Source: Candidatus Fermentibacterota bacterium (GTDB lineage Bacteria > JAFGKV01). Taken from it: 10,753 nucleotides of DNA. A program made the position numbers and the translations under genes. This document shows, one piece after another, positions 5,324-10,753 of the stretch (position 1 is the stretch's first letter; the number at the start of each line of letters is the position of its first letter). The notes under the pieces are model-generated. The model saw only the letters and a list, made by a program, of their open reading frames with translations. It made no database searches and was not told where the DNA came from. The DNA lies in NCBI GenBank assembly GCA_030620115.1, contig JAUXFG010000131.1, positions 1-10,753 of the forward strand, written 5' to 3'.

Positions 5324-6664
5324 TTGCGTAAAGAGTTTCTACCATTCTCGCTACCAACCATCGGTGATGAAGAGATTGCCGAGGTGGTGGATACCCTGAA
5401 ATCAGGGTGGATCACTACCGGCCCGAAAGCCAAGCTGTTCGAAGAACGATTTGCTCGTTACGTGGGATCGGGCCAGGCCCTGGCGGTGAGTTCATGCACC
5501 GCGGGCCTTCATCTTGCCATGACGGTTCTGGGAATCGGCCCCAAGGACGAGGTCATTGTTCCAAGCATGACATTCTGTTCCACGATCAACGAGATCGTTC
5601 ATCTTGGTGCACGGCCTGTCATGGTTGAGATCAATGATGATTTCAATATCTCTCCCCACGCTATTCAAGCAGCCATCAGTCCGCGAACCAAAGCAATCTT
5701 GCCCGTCCATTACGGTGGGCAAGCATGTGACCTCGAAGCCATCTATGCCATCGCGGCAAGGCATAGCTTGGCCATTGTCGAGGATGCCGCGCATGCGGTG
5801 GGCGCCGAATACAGAGGCGTGAAGATCGGCTCCGATGCGCTTGGGGAGAAAGCAGGCAGAGGACAGAGGGAAGATGTCATTGGTGATCAGTCATTGGTCA
5901 TGAGCGAAGCCCGACGAAGTCACGCAGGGCGCGGGCAAGGAATTGCCCCCGCATCTCCCAATTCAGAATTAAGAATTGAGAACTCAACATTGAGAAAACC
6001 GTTCCCTCATGTCACGGTTTTCTCGTTCTATGCCAACAAGAATATGACCACCGGTGAGGGAGGAATGATCACCACGGTTGATGAGGGCCTCATGGAGGAT
6101 ATGAGGGTTTTGTCACTGCATGGCATGAGCCGCGACGCATGGAAGCGCCATGCCGGTACCGGTTCTTGGTACTACGAGGTGGTTTCCCCGGGGTACAAGT
6201 ACAATATCAGCGATATCCTTGCCGCTTTGGGCATCCATCAGATCGAGAAGCTGGATGGTTTCATTGAGTCACGTACTCGGATCGCAAAGAGGTATGATAA
6301 GGCGTTTGCAGGCATGCCCGAGATGGAAACGCCGATTGTGCACAAAGACCGAAAGCATGCCTATCACCTCTATGTGATCCGTCTAAACCTTGACCGGCTC
6401 ACAATTGACCGAGCGCAGTTCATCGAAGAACTCCGAGCCCGTAACATCGGCTCCAGCGTTCATTTCGTCCCCGTCCACATGCACCCATTCTACAAAGAAC
6501 GATACGGCTACAATTCTGGCGATTTTTCGACAACTGAGTCGCTCTATCAACAGATCATCTCCCTCCCCCTCTTCCCCCGCATGACCAATCAAGACATGGA
6601 CGACGTCATCGCCGCAGTAAAAGACATCGTAGCTAAGAAGAATGTGGAATCTGGGAATTTATAA
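5324..6664 (+). CDS. DegT/DnrJ/EryC1/StrS (ArnB-type) sugar aminotransferase with internal insertion
   Basis: A PLP-dependent nucleotide-sugar aminotransferase that should transaminate the 4-keto sugar made by the dehydratase at 1902. Typical family features are GWITTGPK (28-35), SSCTAGLHLA (56-65), DEVIVPSMTF (75-84), VEDAAHAVGAEY (152-163, Asp154 pairing with the PLP ring nitrogen) and FSFYANKNMTTGEGG (233-247) with the Schiff-base Lys239. HFVPVH (380-385) and the SLPLFPRM ending region follow. The start is TTG 5324 with GAGGGAG (5310-5316) seven bases upstream. At 446 residues it is longer than the usual 370-390. The excess is one block of roughly 57 residues (171-228) between KIGS and HVTVFSFY, where relatives have only a few residues; it reads like translated intergenic repeat. 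The last residues (VESGNL) come from an AATCTG-type repeat. Substrate (PglE-, PseC- or ArnB-like) cannot be decided here. Confidence 0.95.
   Translation: MRKEFLPFSLPTIGDEEIAEVVDTLKSGWITTGPKAKLFEERFARYVGSGQALAVSSCTAGLHLAMTVLGIGPKDEVIVPSMTFCSTINEIVHLGARPVMVEINDDFNISPHAIQAAISPRTKAILPVHYGGQACDLEAIYAIAARHSLAIVEDAAHAVGAEYRGVKIGSDALGEKAGRGQREDVIGDQSLVMSEARRSHAGRGQGIAPASPNSELRIENSTLRKPFPHVTVFSFYANKNMTTGEGGMITTVDEGLMEDMRVLSLHGMSRDAWKRHAGTGSWYYEVVSPGYKYNISDILAALGIHQIEKLDGFIESRTRIAKRYDKAFAGMPEMETPIVHKDRKHAYHLYVIRLNLDRLTIDRAQFIEELRARNIGSSVHFVPVHMHPFYKERYGYNSGDFSTTESLYQQIISLPLFPRMTNQDMDDVIAAVKDIVAKKNVESGNL
5834..6010 (+). repeat. Repeat-like in-frame insertion inside the aminotransferase gene
   Basis: About 177 bp with no counterpart in the family. 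It contains two tandem 14-bp units (GTCATTGGTGATCA at 5876-5889, GTCATTGGTCATGA at 5890-5903), a GAGCG...CGAAG module (5902-5919) like those in MITE copy 2, and ATTCAGAATTAAGAATTGAG (5961-5980), which looks like intergenic repeat rather than coding DNA. It keeps the frame open and contains no stop. The encoded segment is polar and low in hydrophobic residues, as expected of a surface loop. The boundaries are set by protein conservation and are accurate to a few codons. Confidence 0.65.
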
Positions 6665-7093
6665 TCTGTCAATCTGGGGAGAGGCGGGAGCTCTCACAGA
6701 GGGCACTGAGGTTTTGAACGGAATTCTGAGGAGGGAATTCCGTTCAAGAACGCCCTCTGGGTGGAACAAATGACCCGGTAGTGGCGAGCATCAGAACCTG
6801 GCCATAGCGATCGGCGCGTGATGCCGGGGATAGGCCCTTTGTGGGGTGATATCGAGGATTTTTCGTCGATATGAGTAATATCCAGATTGCACTTTGCAGA
6901 TTAGCAGATTGAAGATCCCCCACTCCTCTGTGCCTCTGTGAGCTCTGTGAGAGATCCTTCTTCTCCCTTCCGGCTTATCAGCTTACCAGCTTCCGCCCCT
7001 CTCTTCCCCAGATTCCAGATTCGAGATTGACAGATTTCACATTCCCCCTCCCTCTCTCCCCTTTCCAAGACCCCCAAGGCGGAGTATTTTCGT
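6665..7093. other. Intergenic region: hairpin plus repeat mosaic
   Basis: No gene. It begins with the tail of an AATCTG-type repeat (6647-6680) that contains the preceding stop codon, then a strong hairpin (6698-6758, separate entry). A unique stretch follows, with a smaller stem ATATCGA/TCGATAT (6849-6855 with 6866-6872). Then come a CAGATT-type unit (6882-6921), a CTCTGTG-type unit (6923-6957), a reverse AGCTG-type unit (6971-6995) and another CAGATT-type unit with C-rich tail (7006-7049). Confidence 0.65.
6698..6758. terminator. Strong nested hairpin after the aminotransferase (terminator-like or structural)
   Basis: TTGAACGGAATTC (6714-6726) and GAATTCCGTTCAA (6735-6747) are perfect 13-base arms around an 8-base loop. 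Outside them AGAGGGC (6698-6704) pairs perfectly with GCCCTCT (6752-6758). It starts 34 bases after the stop codon. No T-run follows, so it is not a classic intrinsic terminator; it may protect a 3' end or be a small palindromic element. Confidence 0.55.
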
Positions 7094-7573
7094 ATGTTCA
7101 TAATGATCTCAGATTCTCTTGGAGTGAAGCAAATGCCTTTTGGGGAATTGGTAGACTATATCGGGCAATACACCGCCCAGCTCATTACGTTGGGCGCATT
7201 GATCATTGGCTTTGTGTTGGGCGTGATGTTTGCCCGATCACGAATCAAGTGGCAACTCGAGGGCGAGCTGCAGGAAGCCCAGGATGGTTTGGAATGGGAG
7301 AGGGCCAATTCTGTGAAGCTCCTCCAGCAAGCCGAGGCGAAGATCAAAGAACTCGCCGCGGAAGCATCCGACGAATCCTCTGACATGGAGAACGAACAGA
7401 TCAGGCTTCTCCGCAAAGAACTACAGCGTCTCTATCAGGTTCTCCAGAAATCCTGGTTGGCCGAAACCCACTCCTGCCAACGCATCCAGCAACTGGAAGC
7501 CCGCATCTCCGTGCTCACGAAACAGCTCAAGCCTAGTCCTCAGACTGAGCTTGAGCTTGAATCTAGAATCTAG
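7094..7573 (+). CDS. Small membrane-anchored coiled-coil protein, function unknown
   Basis: A 159-residue protein I do not recognise by family. After a short N-terminus there is one hydrophobic segment (about residues 31-46, LITLGALIIGFVLGVMFARS) with a glycine-spaced pattern. A long, charged, Glu/Gln/Lys/Leu-rich helical region (about 50-150) with coiled-coil character follows (ELQEAQDGLEWERA, IRLLRKELQRLYQVL, RIQQLEARISVLTKQL). The layout resembles YhcB/ZapG-type (DUF1043) anchored coiled coils, but I see no decisive motif. ATG 7094 has GGAG ten bases before it. A second start at 7133 (MPFGELVDYI) has GGAGTGA eight bases upstream and is equally credible, giving 146 residues. The last residues (LELESRI) and the stop are made by an AATCTAG-type repeat. 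It lies on the same strand as the sugar genes, about 430 bp downstream, and may be independent. Confidence 0.7.
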   Translation: MFIMISDSLGVKQMPFGELVDYIGQYTAQLITLGALIIGFVLGVMFARSRIKWQLEGELQEAQDGLEWERANSVKLLQQAEAKIKELAAEASDESSDMENEQIRLLRKELQRLYQVLQKSWLAETHSCQRIQQLEARISVLTKQLKPSPQTELELESRI

Positions 7574-7732
7574 AATCTAAAATCTAGAATCTGTCAATCT
7601 GGCGGAGGTGGGAGGAATTGTTAGATTGCGAATTGCTGGATTGCTTGAATGGAAAAAGGGAGGTGAGCTGATGAGCTGGGATGGGAAGAATCTGGGATAA
7701 AGAATGTGATCTCTGTCTCCTACCCGTGGAAA
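7559..7732. repeat. Repeat mosaic between convergent genes
   Basis: GAATCTAGAATCTAGAATCT and onward (7559-7604) is an AATCTG-type unit with a locally duplicated GAATCTA word; it contains the preceding gene's stop (7571-7573). Next come an ATTGCTTGAATGGAAAA unit (about 7634-7654) resembling 3877-3896, a GTGAGCTGATGAGCTGG unit (near 7663) resembling the AGCTG-type repeat at 3811, and a last GAATCTGGGAT piece. No gene or clear terminator is seen. Confidence 0.7.
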
Positions 7733-7911
7733 TCACTCTCGTCTATTGCGTGGATTTCTCAGTGAGATCCTTGATGCCGTGAATATGGCAAGAAGCTCGG
7801 CGCATTCATTCATCAGCTCTTGGCGGTCTTCCTGGTCTCCGATGCCAGCATCATCGCAATGATACTGAGCGCAAACTCTCGGGTTCGTTTTTCCAATTCC
7901 GATCGGTCCAT
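7733..7911 (-). pseudogene. Degraded four-helix-bundle protein (S23/IVS-type) gene
   Basis: On the minus strand an ATG at 7911 opens MDRSELEKRTREFALSIIAM, which matches the typical N-terminus of the four-helix-bundle family related to 23S rRNA intervening-sequence proteins (E-L-x-x-R-T-x-x-F-A-L-x-I-I). The frame stops at 7813-7815 after 32 codons. In another frame of the same strand the text ELMNECAELLAIFTASRISL (about 7750-7812) matches the family's usual C-terminus (x-E-x-x-E-L-x-A-I-F-x-A-S) and ends at 7733. A normal member has about 120 residues, so about 60-70 central codons are missing and the halves are out of frame. This is a remnant with no expected product. The recognition is from memory of the family pattern. 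Confidence 0.7.
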
Positions 7912-7921
7912 CTCTTTTCCC

Positions 7922-7972
7922 CCAGATTACAGATTCCATATTGTCAGATTTTAGATTCTAGATTCCCCCCCC
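7922..7972. repeat. CAGATT/AATCTG-type repeat overlapping the 3' end of the kinase gene
   Basis: It reads CAGATTACAGATTCCATATT, then GTCAGATTTTAGATTCTAGATT and eight C's on the plus strand, the same consensus and C-rich tail as the copy just before the dehydratase (1855-1900). On the minus strand it encodes the last residues (GGESRI) and the stop of the Wzc-like kinase. Confidence 0.75.
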
Positions 7973-10194
7973 TCCTCTTCCGCTTCAGATAGTCTCTTGC
8001 GCCTACGGGAGTAGCGGTACTTGTAGGAATAGGCAGAGTAGTAGTAGTAATACTTGCCGTAGTGGCCCTCTGGTTTGAGTCCGTTGAGGACGGTGCCCAA
8101 GAACATCCCTCCAGTCTGTGCGAGCAATTTCATGGCGGTCTCCACCGCCTTGTCGGGTGTCTTGCCGGCGCGAACCACGAAGGCGATCGCGTCAACCTTC
8201 GACGCCAGGACCGCGGTATCAGCAGCCAAGAGCACAGGGGGCGTGTCGAAGACTATGTAGTCGAACTGTTCCCGCAGCTCTTGGAAAACCTCGTCTGTAT
8301 GTGATGAACTGAGCACGTCTGCCGGACTTGGTGGGATGGTGCCACTGGCGATACAGGAGAGACCATCGATCTGCGTCTGGAAAATCGCCTCCTCTATTTC
8401 GCTCTTGAAGACCACGAGATCAGTAAATCCGGGCTTCCGCGCTCGCTCAAACACGGAGTGGAGAACGGGCGCACGGAGGTCGGCATCCACCAGCAGTGTC
8501 TTGTGCCCGGCCTGTGCAAGGGAGACTGCAAGATTCACCGCAACAGTGGATTTGCCCTCGTTCGGCTCTGAGGAGGTAACCAGAATCGTTGAGAAAGGAC
8601 GAGTTGCTGAGGCGAACAGCATATTGGTCCGAAGCACACGAAATGCCTCAGCGCCTGAAGACGAAGGCTTTGCGTGGGTCATAAGATGGGAGGTGATGGG
8701 GTTCTTTTTCCACCTCGATTCCTTGGGCAAGATCGGTATCGTTCCTAGAATAGGATATCCCCGCCGCTCCAAGTCATCCGGCGTGCGAAGCGATGAATCG
8801 AAGTACTCCACGGCAAAGGCTACTCCCAGAGCGAGCACTAAGGCGACAACAAGACCCATGCTCAGGTCTTTTCGCCTCTGTGGCTTGATCTTGCCGGCAT
8901 ATTGCGCCCGGTCGACAATCCGTACGGAGGAAATCTTCCCCGCCTCTTGAATCCTTGCCTCCTCATAGCGCGACGAGAGCATTGCATAGACCTGTCGGTC
9001 GGTTTCTACATCTCTGGTAAGCTTGGCATAGGTCCGTTCCACCTCGGGCAAGCGCCTCAGTTTGGCTCGGTGATCCAACGCAGCCGCCTCGAGGATTCTC
9101 TTTCTGGCGGTGAGCGTGGTAAGATCGATCTCGAGCTCGAGCGCCAGGTTCCACAGCTCCTTGAGCCTTCCCACCGGCTCGATGAAGCCTTCTCCCTCCA
9201 AGAGCTTCTGCGATTCCTGGGCCAACTTGCTGCGGACTTCTGATATCTGCGCGTTCAGCTTCTGCATGTGATCGGATGTGTCGGGATAGCCCTGCATGAG
9301 CAGATTCGCCCGATCCACTTCAAGATGATCAAGCGTCGCCTTGAAGCTGGCGACGAGTGGCGAAGCGATGTTCTCCAGCTTGCCTGTCATGCCTTCGCCC
9401 TCTTTGTCGATCATGCTTTTCACATGCGTGAACTGAGCCTGAATTCCCTCCAACTCGGTTTCGGCTTGGGCCAGGGCAACGGCGAGATTGGACTGCCGGC
9501 TTATGAGCGCCTGGGTTTCCGCGCTGAGATTAACGAAACGCTTCTCCTTCTTGAACTGCTGCAATCCCATTTCGGCGATATCCAATCGCCTCCCCACCAC
9601 ATTCAGTTGCTCTTCGATAAATCCTCGCACGGAAGAGACATCCTTGCGACTCATTTCGAGATCGTACTTCTCGTACACATCCGCATAGAGATTCGTGAGG
9701 ATGACCGCAAGCCTCGGGGATACCGTGGCAACACTAAGCCGGATCATGTCCGTATCCTTCACGGGTTGCGCCCCAAACCCCGCGATCCCCAGAATCTGTC
9801 CTGGAGTATATGTAATGGTGTCATCCGCTGTTATGACAGTCAGATATGATAGCAGGGAGTCAGGGAAGCTCTCAATAATTCGTGACTTGACTTGACGACT
9901 TGCCAATAGCATCATTCTATTGGCGACATGAGTGTCGCGATAATACCAGCTCGGAGTAAAATCACCCACGACATCGAGTCTGCTACTCTGTTCGATCATC
10001 AACGTTGCTGATGCTTGATAGACTGGTGTAACACGGAATGTTCTGAACGCAGCCACGGCGAGTACAATGATGGCAATCCCCAAGATCAGCCACTTGCGGC
10101 GCCACAAGGCATACATATAGTGCACGAGATCGATGCCTTCCGGCTCGAGATACATCTGCCCGTTCGGGACTGGCTGTTCAATGGGTTCGGTCAT
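7951..10194 (-). CDS. wzc: Wzc-like polysaccharide co-polymerase / bacterial tyrosine autokinase
   Basis: A 747-residue inner-membrane protein controlling chain length and export of a surface polysaccharide. The Wzz domain runs from about 18, with TM1 at 34-50. A large periplasmic region rich in coiled coil follows (about 185-420). TM2 is at 446-464, preceded by the usual proline-containing stretch (IKPQRRKDL, 436-444). The cytoplasmic kinase has Walker A SSEPNEGKST (541-550), Walker A' LLVDADLR (567-574) and Walker B YIVFDTPP (646-653). The tail has ten tyrosines between 712 and 728 (GKYYYYYSAYSYKYRY), the autophosphorylation cluster. All parts are present, so it is a full-length single-chain BY-kinase of the proteobacterial type. 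ATG 10194 has AGAGG upstream at a suitable distance. The last codons (EEEGGESRI) are encoded by an intergenic-type repeat and include a run of eight G's. Its upstream neighbour on the same strand is a Wza-like exporter. Confidence 0.96.
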   Translation of the reverse strand: MTEPIEQPVPNGQMYLEPEGIDLVHYMYALWRRKWLILGIAIIVLAVAAFRTFRVTPVYQASATLMIEQSSRLDVVGDFTPSWYYRDTHVANRMMLLASRQVKSRIIESFPDSLLSYLTVITADDTITYTPGQILGIAGFGAQPVKDTDMIRLSVATVSPRLAVILTNLYADVYEKYDLEMSRKDVSSVRGFIEEQLNVVGRRLDIAEMGLQQFKKEKRFVNLSAETQALISRQSNLAVALAQAETELEGIQAQFTHVKSMIDKEGEGMTGKLENIASPLVASFKATLDHLEVDRANLLMQGYPDTSDHMQKLNAQISEVRSKLAQESQKLLEGEGFIEPVGRLKELWNLALELEIDLTTLTARKRILEAAALDHRAKLRRLPEVERTYAKLTRDVETDRQVYAMLSSRYEEARIQEAGKISSVRIVDRAQYAGKIKPQRRKDLSMGLVVALVLALGVAFAVEYFDSSLRTPDDLERRGYPILGTIPILPKESRWKKNPITSHLMTHAKPSSSGAEAFRVLRTNMLFASATRPFSTILVTSSEPNEGKSTVAVNLAVSLAQAGHKTLLVDADLRAPVLHSVFERARKPGFTDLVVFKSEIEEAIFQTQIDGLSCIASGTIPPSPADVLSSSHTDEVFQELREQFDYIVFDTPPVLLAADTAVLASKVDAIAFVVRAGKTPDKAVETAMKLLAQTGGMFLGTVLNGLKPEGHYGKYYYYYSAYSYKYRYSRRRKRLSEAEEEGGESRI

Positions 10195-10326
10195 ATGAGG
10201 CCTCTGTTCTGTCGGTGTAGGCGTTCAAGGGGTGTCAGGACTAGGAAGGAGGGCGTACGCACGCTGAATAGCCTGGAGAGAATATTCGAGCAGGAACTTC
10301 CAGCACAGATCGACGATGGGTCCTCA

Positions 10327-10391
10327 CCCGCATATCTCACTTCCGCGTCCGCCGCGGGACAGCAGCGACGAGAGCCGGCGAGAAATGTGGG
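10327..10391. repeat. Inverted-repeat unit with ends resembling the MITE-like elements
   Basis: CCCGCATATCTCAC (10327-10340) pairs with GCGAGAAATGTGGG (10378-10391) with three mismatches in 14. The pattern CCCG-N-A-N-N-TCTCAC...G-N-GAGAA-N-T-N-GGG is close to the ends of the elements at 4100 and 5088, but the unit is only about 65 bp. It may be a distant relative or a shortened copy. Confidence 0.4.
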
Positions 10392-10404
10392 CTCTCCGAT
10401 GTAG

Positions 10405-10424
10405 GGGCATGGCATGCCATGCCC
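10405..10424. repeat. Perfect 20-bp palindrome
   Basis: GGGCATGGCATGCCATGCCC is its own reverse complement over all 20 bases. It could be an operator, a structural element in the transcript between the exporter and kinase genes, or part of a palindromic interspersed repeat. The nearby module at 10432 favours the last. Confidence 0.7.
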
Positions 10425-10431
10425 TCCCGAG

Positions 10432-10453
10432 GTCCGCCAGCCGGCGGATCGAG
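10432..10453. repeat. Dispersed TCCGCCAG-YGGCGGATCGAG module
   Basis: This 22-base word matches 4193-4214 inside MITE copy 1 at 21 of 22 positions (CCGG in place of CTGG at the centre). A third, slightly shortened form lies at 4227-4242. The core is a palindrome, so it is a small interspersed module that can sit inside other repeats. Confidence 0.65.
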
Positions 10454-10570
10454 TCCTACGTACTGCGCGGGATTCGCACTCCAGATGTGATGAAGATGGG
10501 ATGTCAAGGTGTGAAGCTATTTCTGTGCGAACCCGGATGATGTGCAGGTTTTTCTGTACGAACCCTTACG

Positions 10571-10753
10571 TTATTTATAGTACCTGGAGACGGTATAGGC
10601 AAGATTGAGAAAGACGGCAAGACTCGACACAAGGGTCAAGGTTTCACTGAATCGAGGCCAGAACGAACGGCGGATGATCACCACGTCTCCTGGCGAGAGT
10701 GAGAGTGTTTCCCCTACCTCTATCATCTCATTTAGATTGATTCTCTCCAGGCG
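10571..10753 (-). CDS. C-terminus of SLBB/Wza-like polysaccharide export protein (cut by window edge)
   Basis: Sixty codons and a TAA stop (10571-10573) of a minus-strand gene entering from the right edge. The sequence has NEMIEVGETLSLSPGDVVIIRRSFW, in which the L-x-P-G-D-V-V-x-x-x pattern is typical of the last SLBB/export domain. It is followed by a hydrophobic stretch (LTLVSSLAVFLNLAYT) and the end YYK. This fits polysaccharide biosynthesis/export proteins that form the outer-membrane or periplasmic exit for capsule and exopolysaccharide, usually encoded next to a Wzc kinase as here. The N-terminus and most of the protein lie outside the window, so size and lipoprotein status cannot be judged. 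Confidence 0.85.
   Translation of the reverse strand, partial: RLERINLNEMIEVGETLSLSPGDVVIIRRSFWPRFSETLTLVSSLAVFLNLAYTVSRYYK

Larger units (their letters stand above)
10195..10570. other. Intergenic region between Wza-like and Wzc-like genes, with palindromes
   Basis: No convincing gene. The 376 bp are longer than expected between partners of one operon. They hold three small inverted-repeat structures (separate entries) and a short direct repeat (TTTCTGTGCGAACCC near 10520 and TTTCTGTACGAACCC near 10551). A minus-strand frame (10191-10415) overlaps the kinase start but has cysteine- and serine-rich, non-protein-like content and begins inside a palindrome. Confidence 0.6.

Noticed and set aside
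8336-8950. Plus-strand 204-residue frame opposite the kinase
   Set aside because: It lies entirely within the clear Wzc-like gene on the other strand and is a composition shadow of its codons.
9268-9849. Plus-strand 193-residue frame opposite the kinase
   Set aside because: Antisense to the coiled-coil part of the kinase; no recognisable domain or ribosome site.
10191-10415. Minus-strand 74-residue frame ending in an ATGA overlap with the kinase start
   Set aside because: The overlap looks operon-like, but the frame begins inside a perfect palindrome, runs through repeat modules and has a Cys/Ser/Arg-rich composition with no family resemblance.

Overview
The window looks like a chromosomal accessory region from an uncultivated, moderately GC-rich Gram-negative bacterium. 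It encodes an outer-membrane-type polysaccharide export protein (only its C-terminus is present) next to a Wzc-type tyrosine autokinase, and two nucleotide-sugar enzymes. GTG and TTG starts are used. Gaps between genes are long and filled with shuffled short degenerate repeats. I cannot place the phylum from sequence alone.

Layout, left to right. 1-590 is a gene-poor leader with a palindromic interspersed repeat and an AT-rich stretch. 591-1306 is a type II toxin-antitoxin pair (Phd/YefM-like antitoxin and VapC-type PIN toxin). 1307-1901 is repeat-filled and ends directly at the start codon of a membrane-bound nucleotide-sugar 4,6-dehydratase (CapD/WbpM/PglF type, 1902-3815). A repeat mosaic follows. 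Then comes an AbrB-like antitoxin and PIN toxin cassette (4456-5094) with its own near-consensus promoter, enclosed between two related 200-214 bp elements with terminal inverted repeats. Next is a DegT/ArnB-type sugar aminotransferase (5324-6664) with an unusual in-frame insertion. After another repeat mosaic there is a small membrane-anchored coiled-coil protein (7094-7573). On the minus strand lie a degraded four-helix-bundle (S23-type) gene remnant (7733-7911), the Wzc-like kinase (7951-10194) and, at the right edge, the C-terminus of an SLBB/Wza-like export protein (10571-10753).

How the genes fit together. The dehydratase and aminotransferase are consecutive steps toward a UDP-4-amino-4,6-dideoxy sugar (bacillosamine-like or related), and the Wza/Wzc pair exports and controls the length of a surface polysaccharide. 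The window is therefore best read as part of a capsule/exopolysaccharide locus interrupted by toxin-antitoxin modules and small mobile elements.

The most interesting signals concern invasion of genes by repeats. One inverted-repeat element appears to have inserted into the 3' end of the second PIN toxin, with a 5-bp direct repeat (GAACT) on each side; it now supplies the toxin's stop codon. About 57 codons resembling intergenic repeat DNA sit inside the aminotransferase just before its catalytic lysine. Three other genes end inside copies of the same AATCTG-rich repeat, which gives them similar C-terminal residues (ESRI, ESRI, ESGNL).
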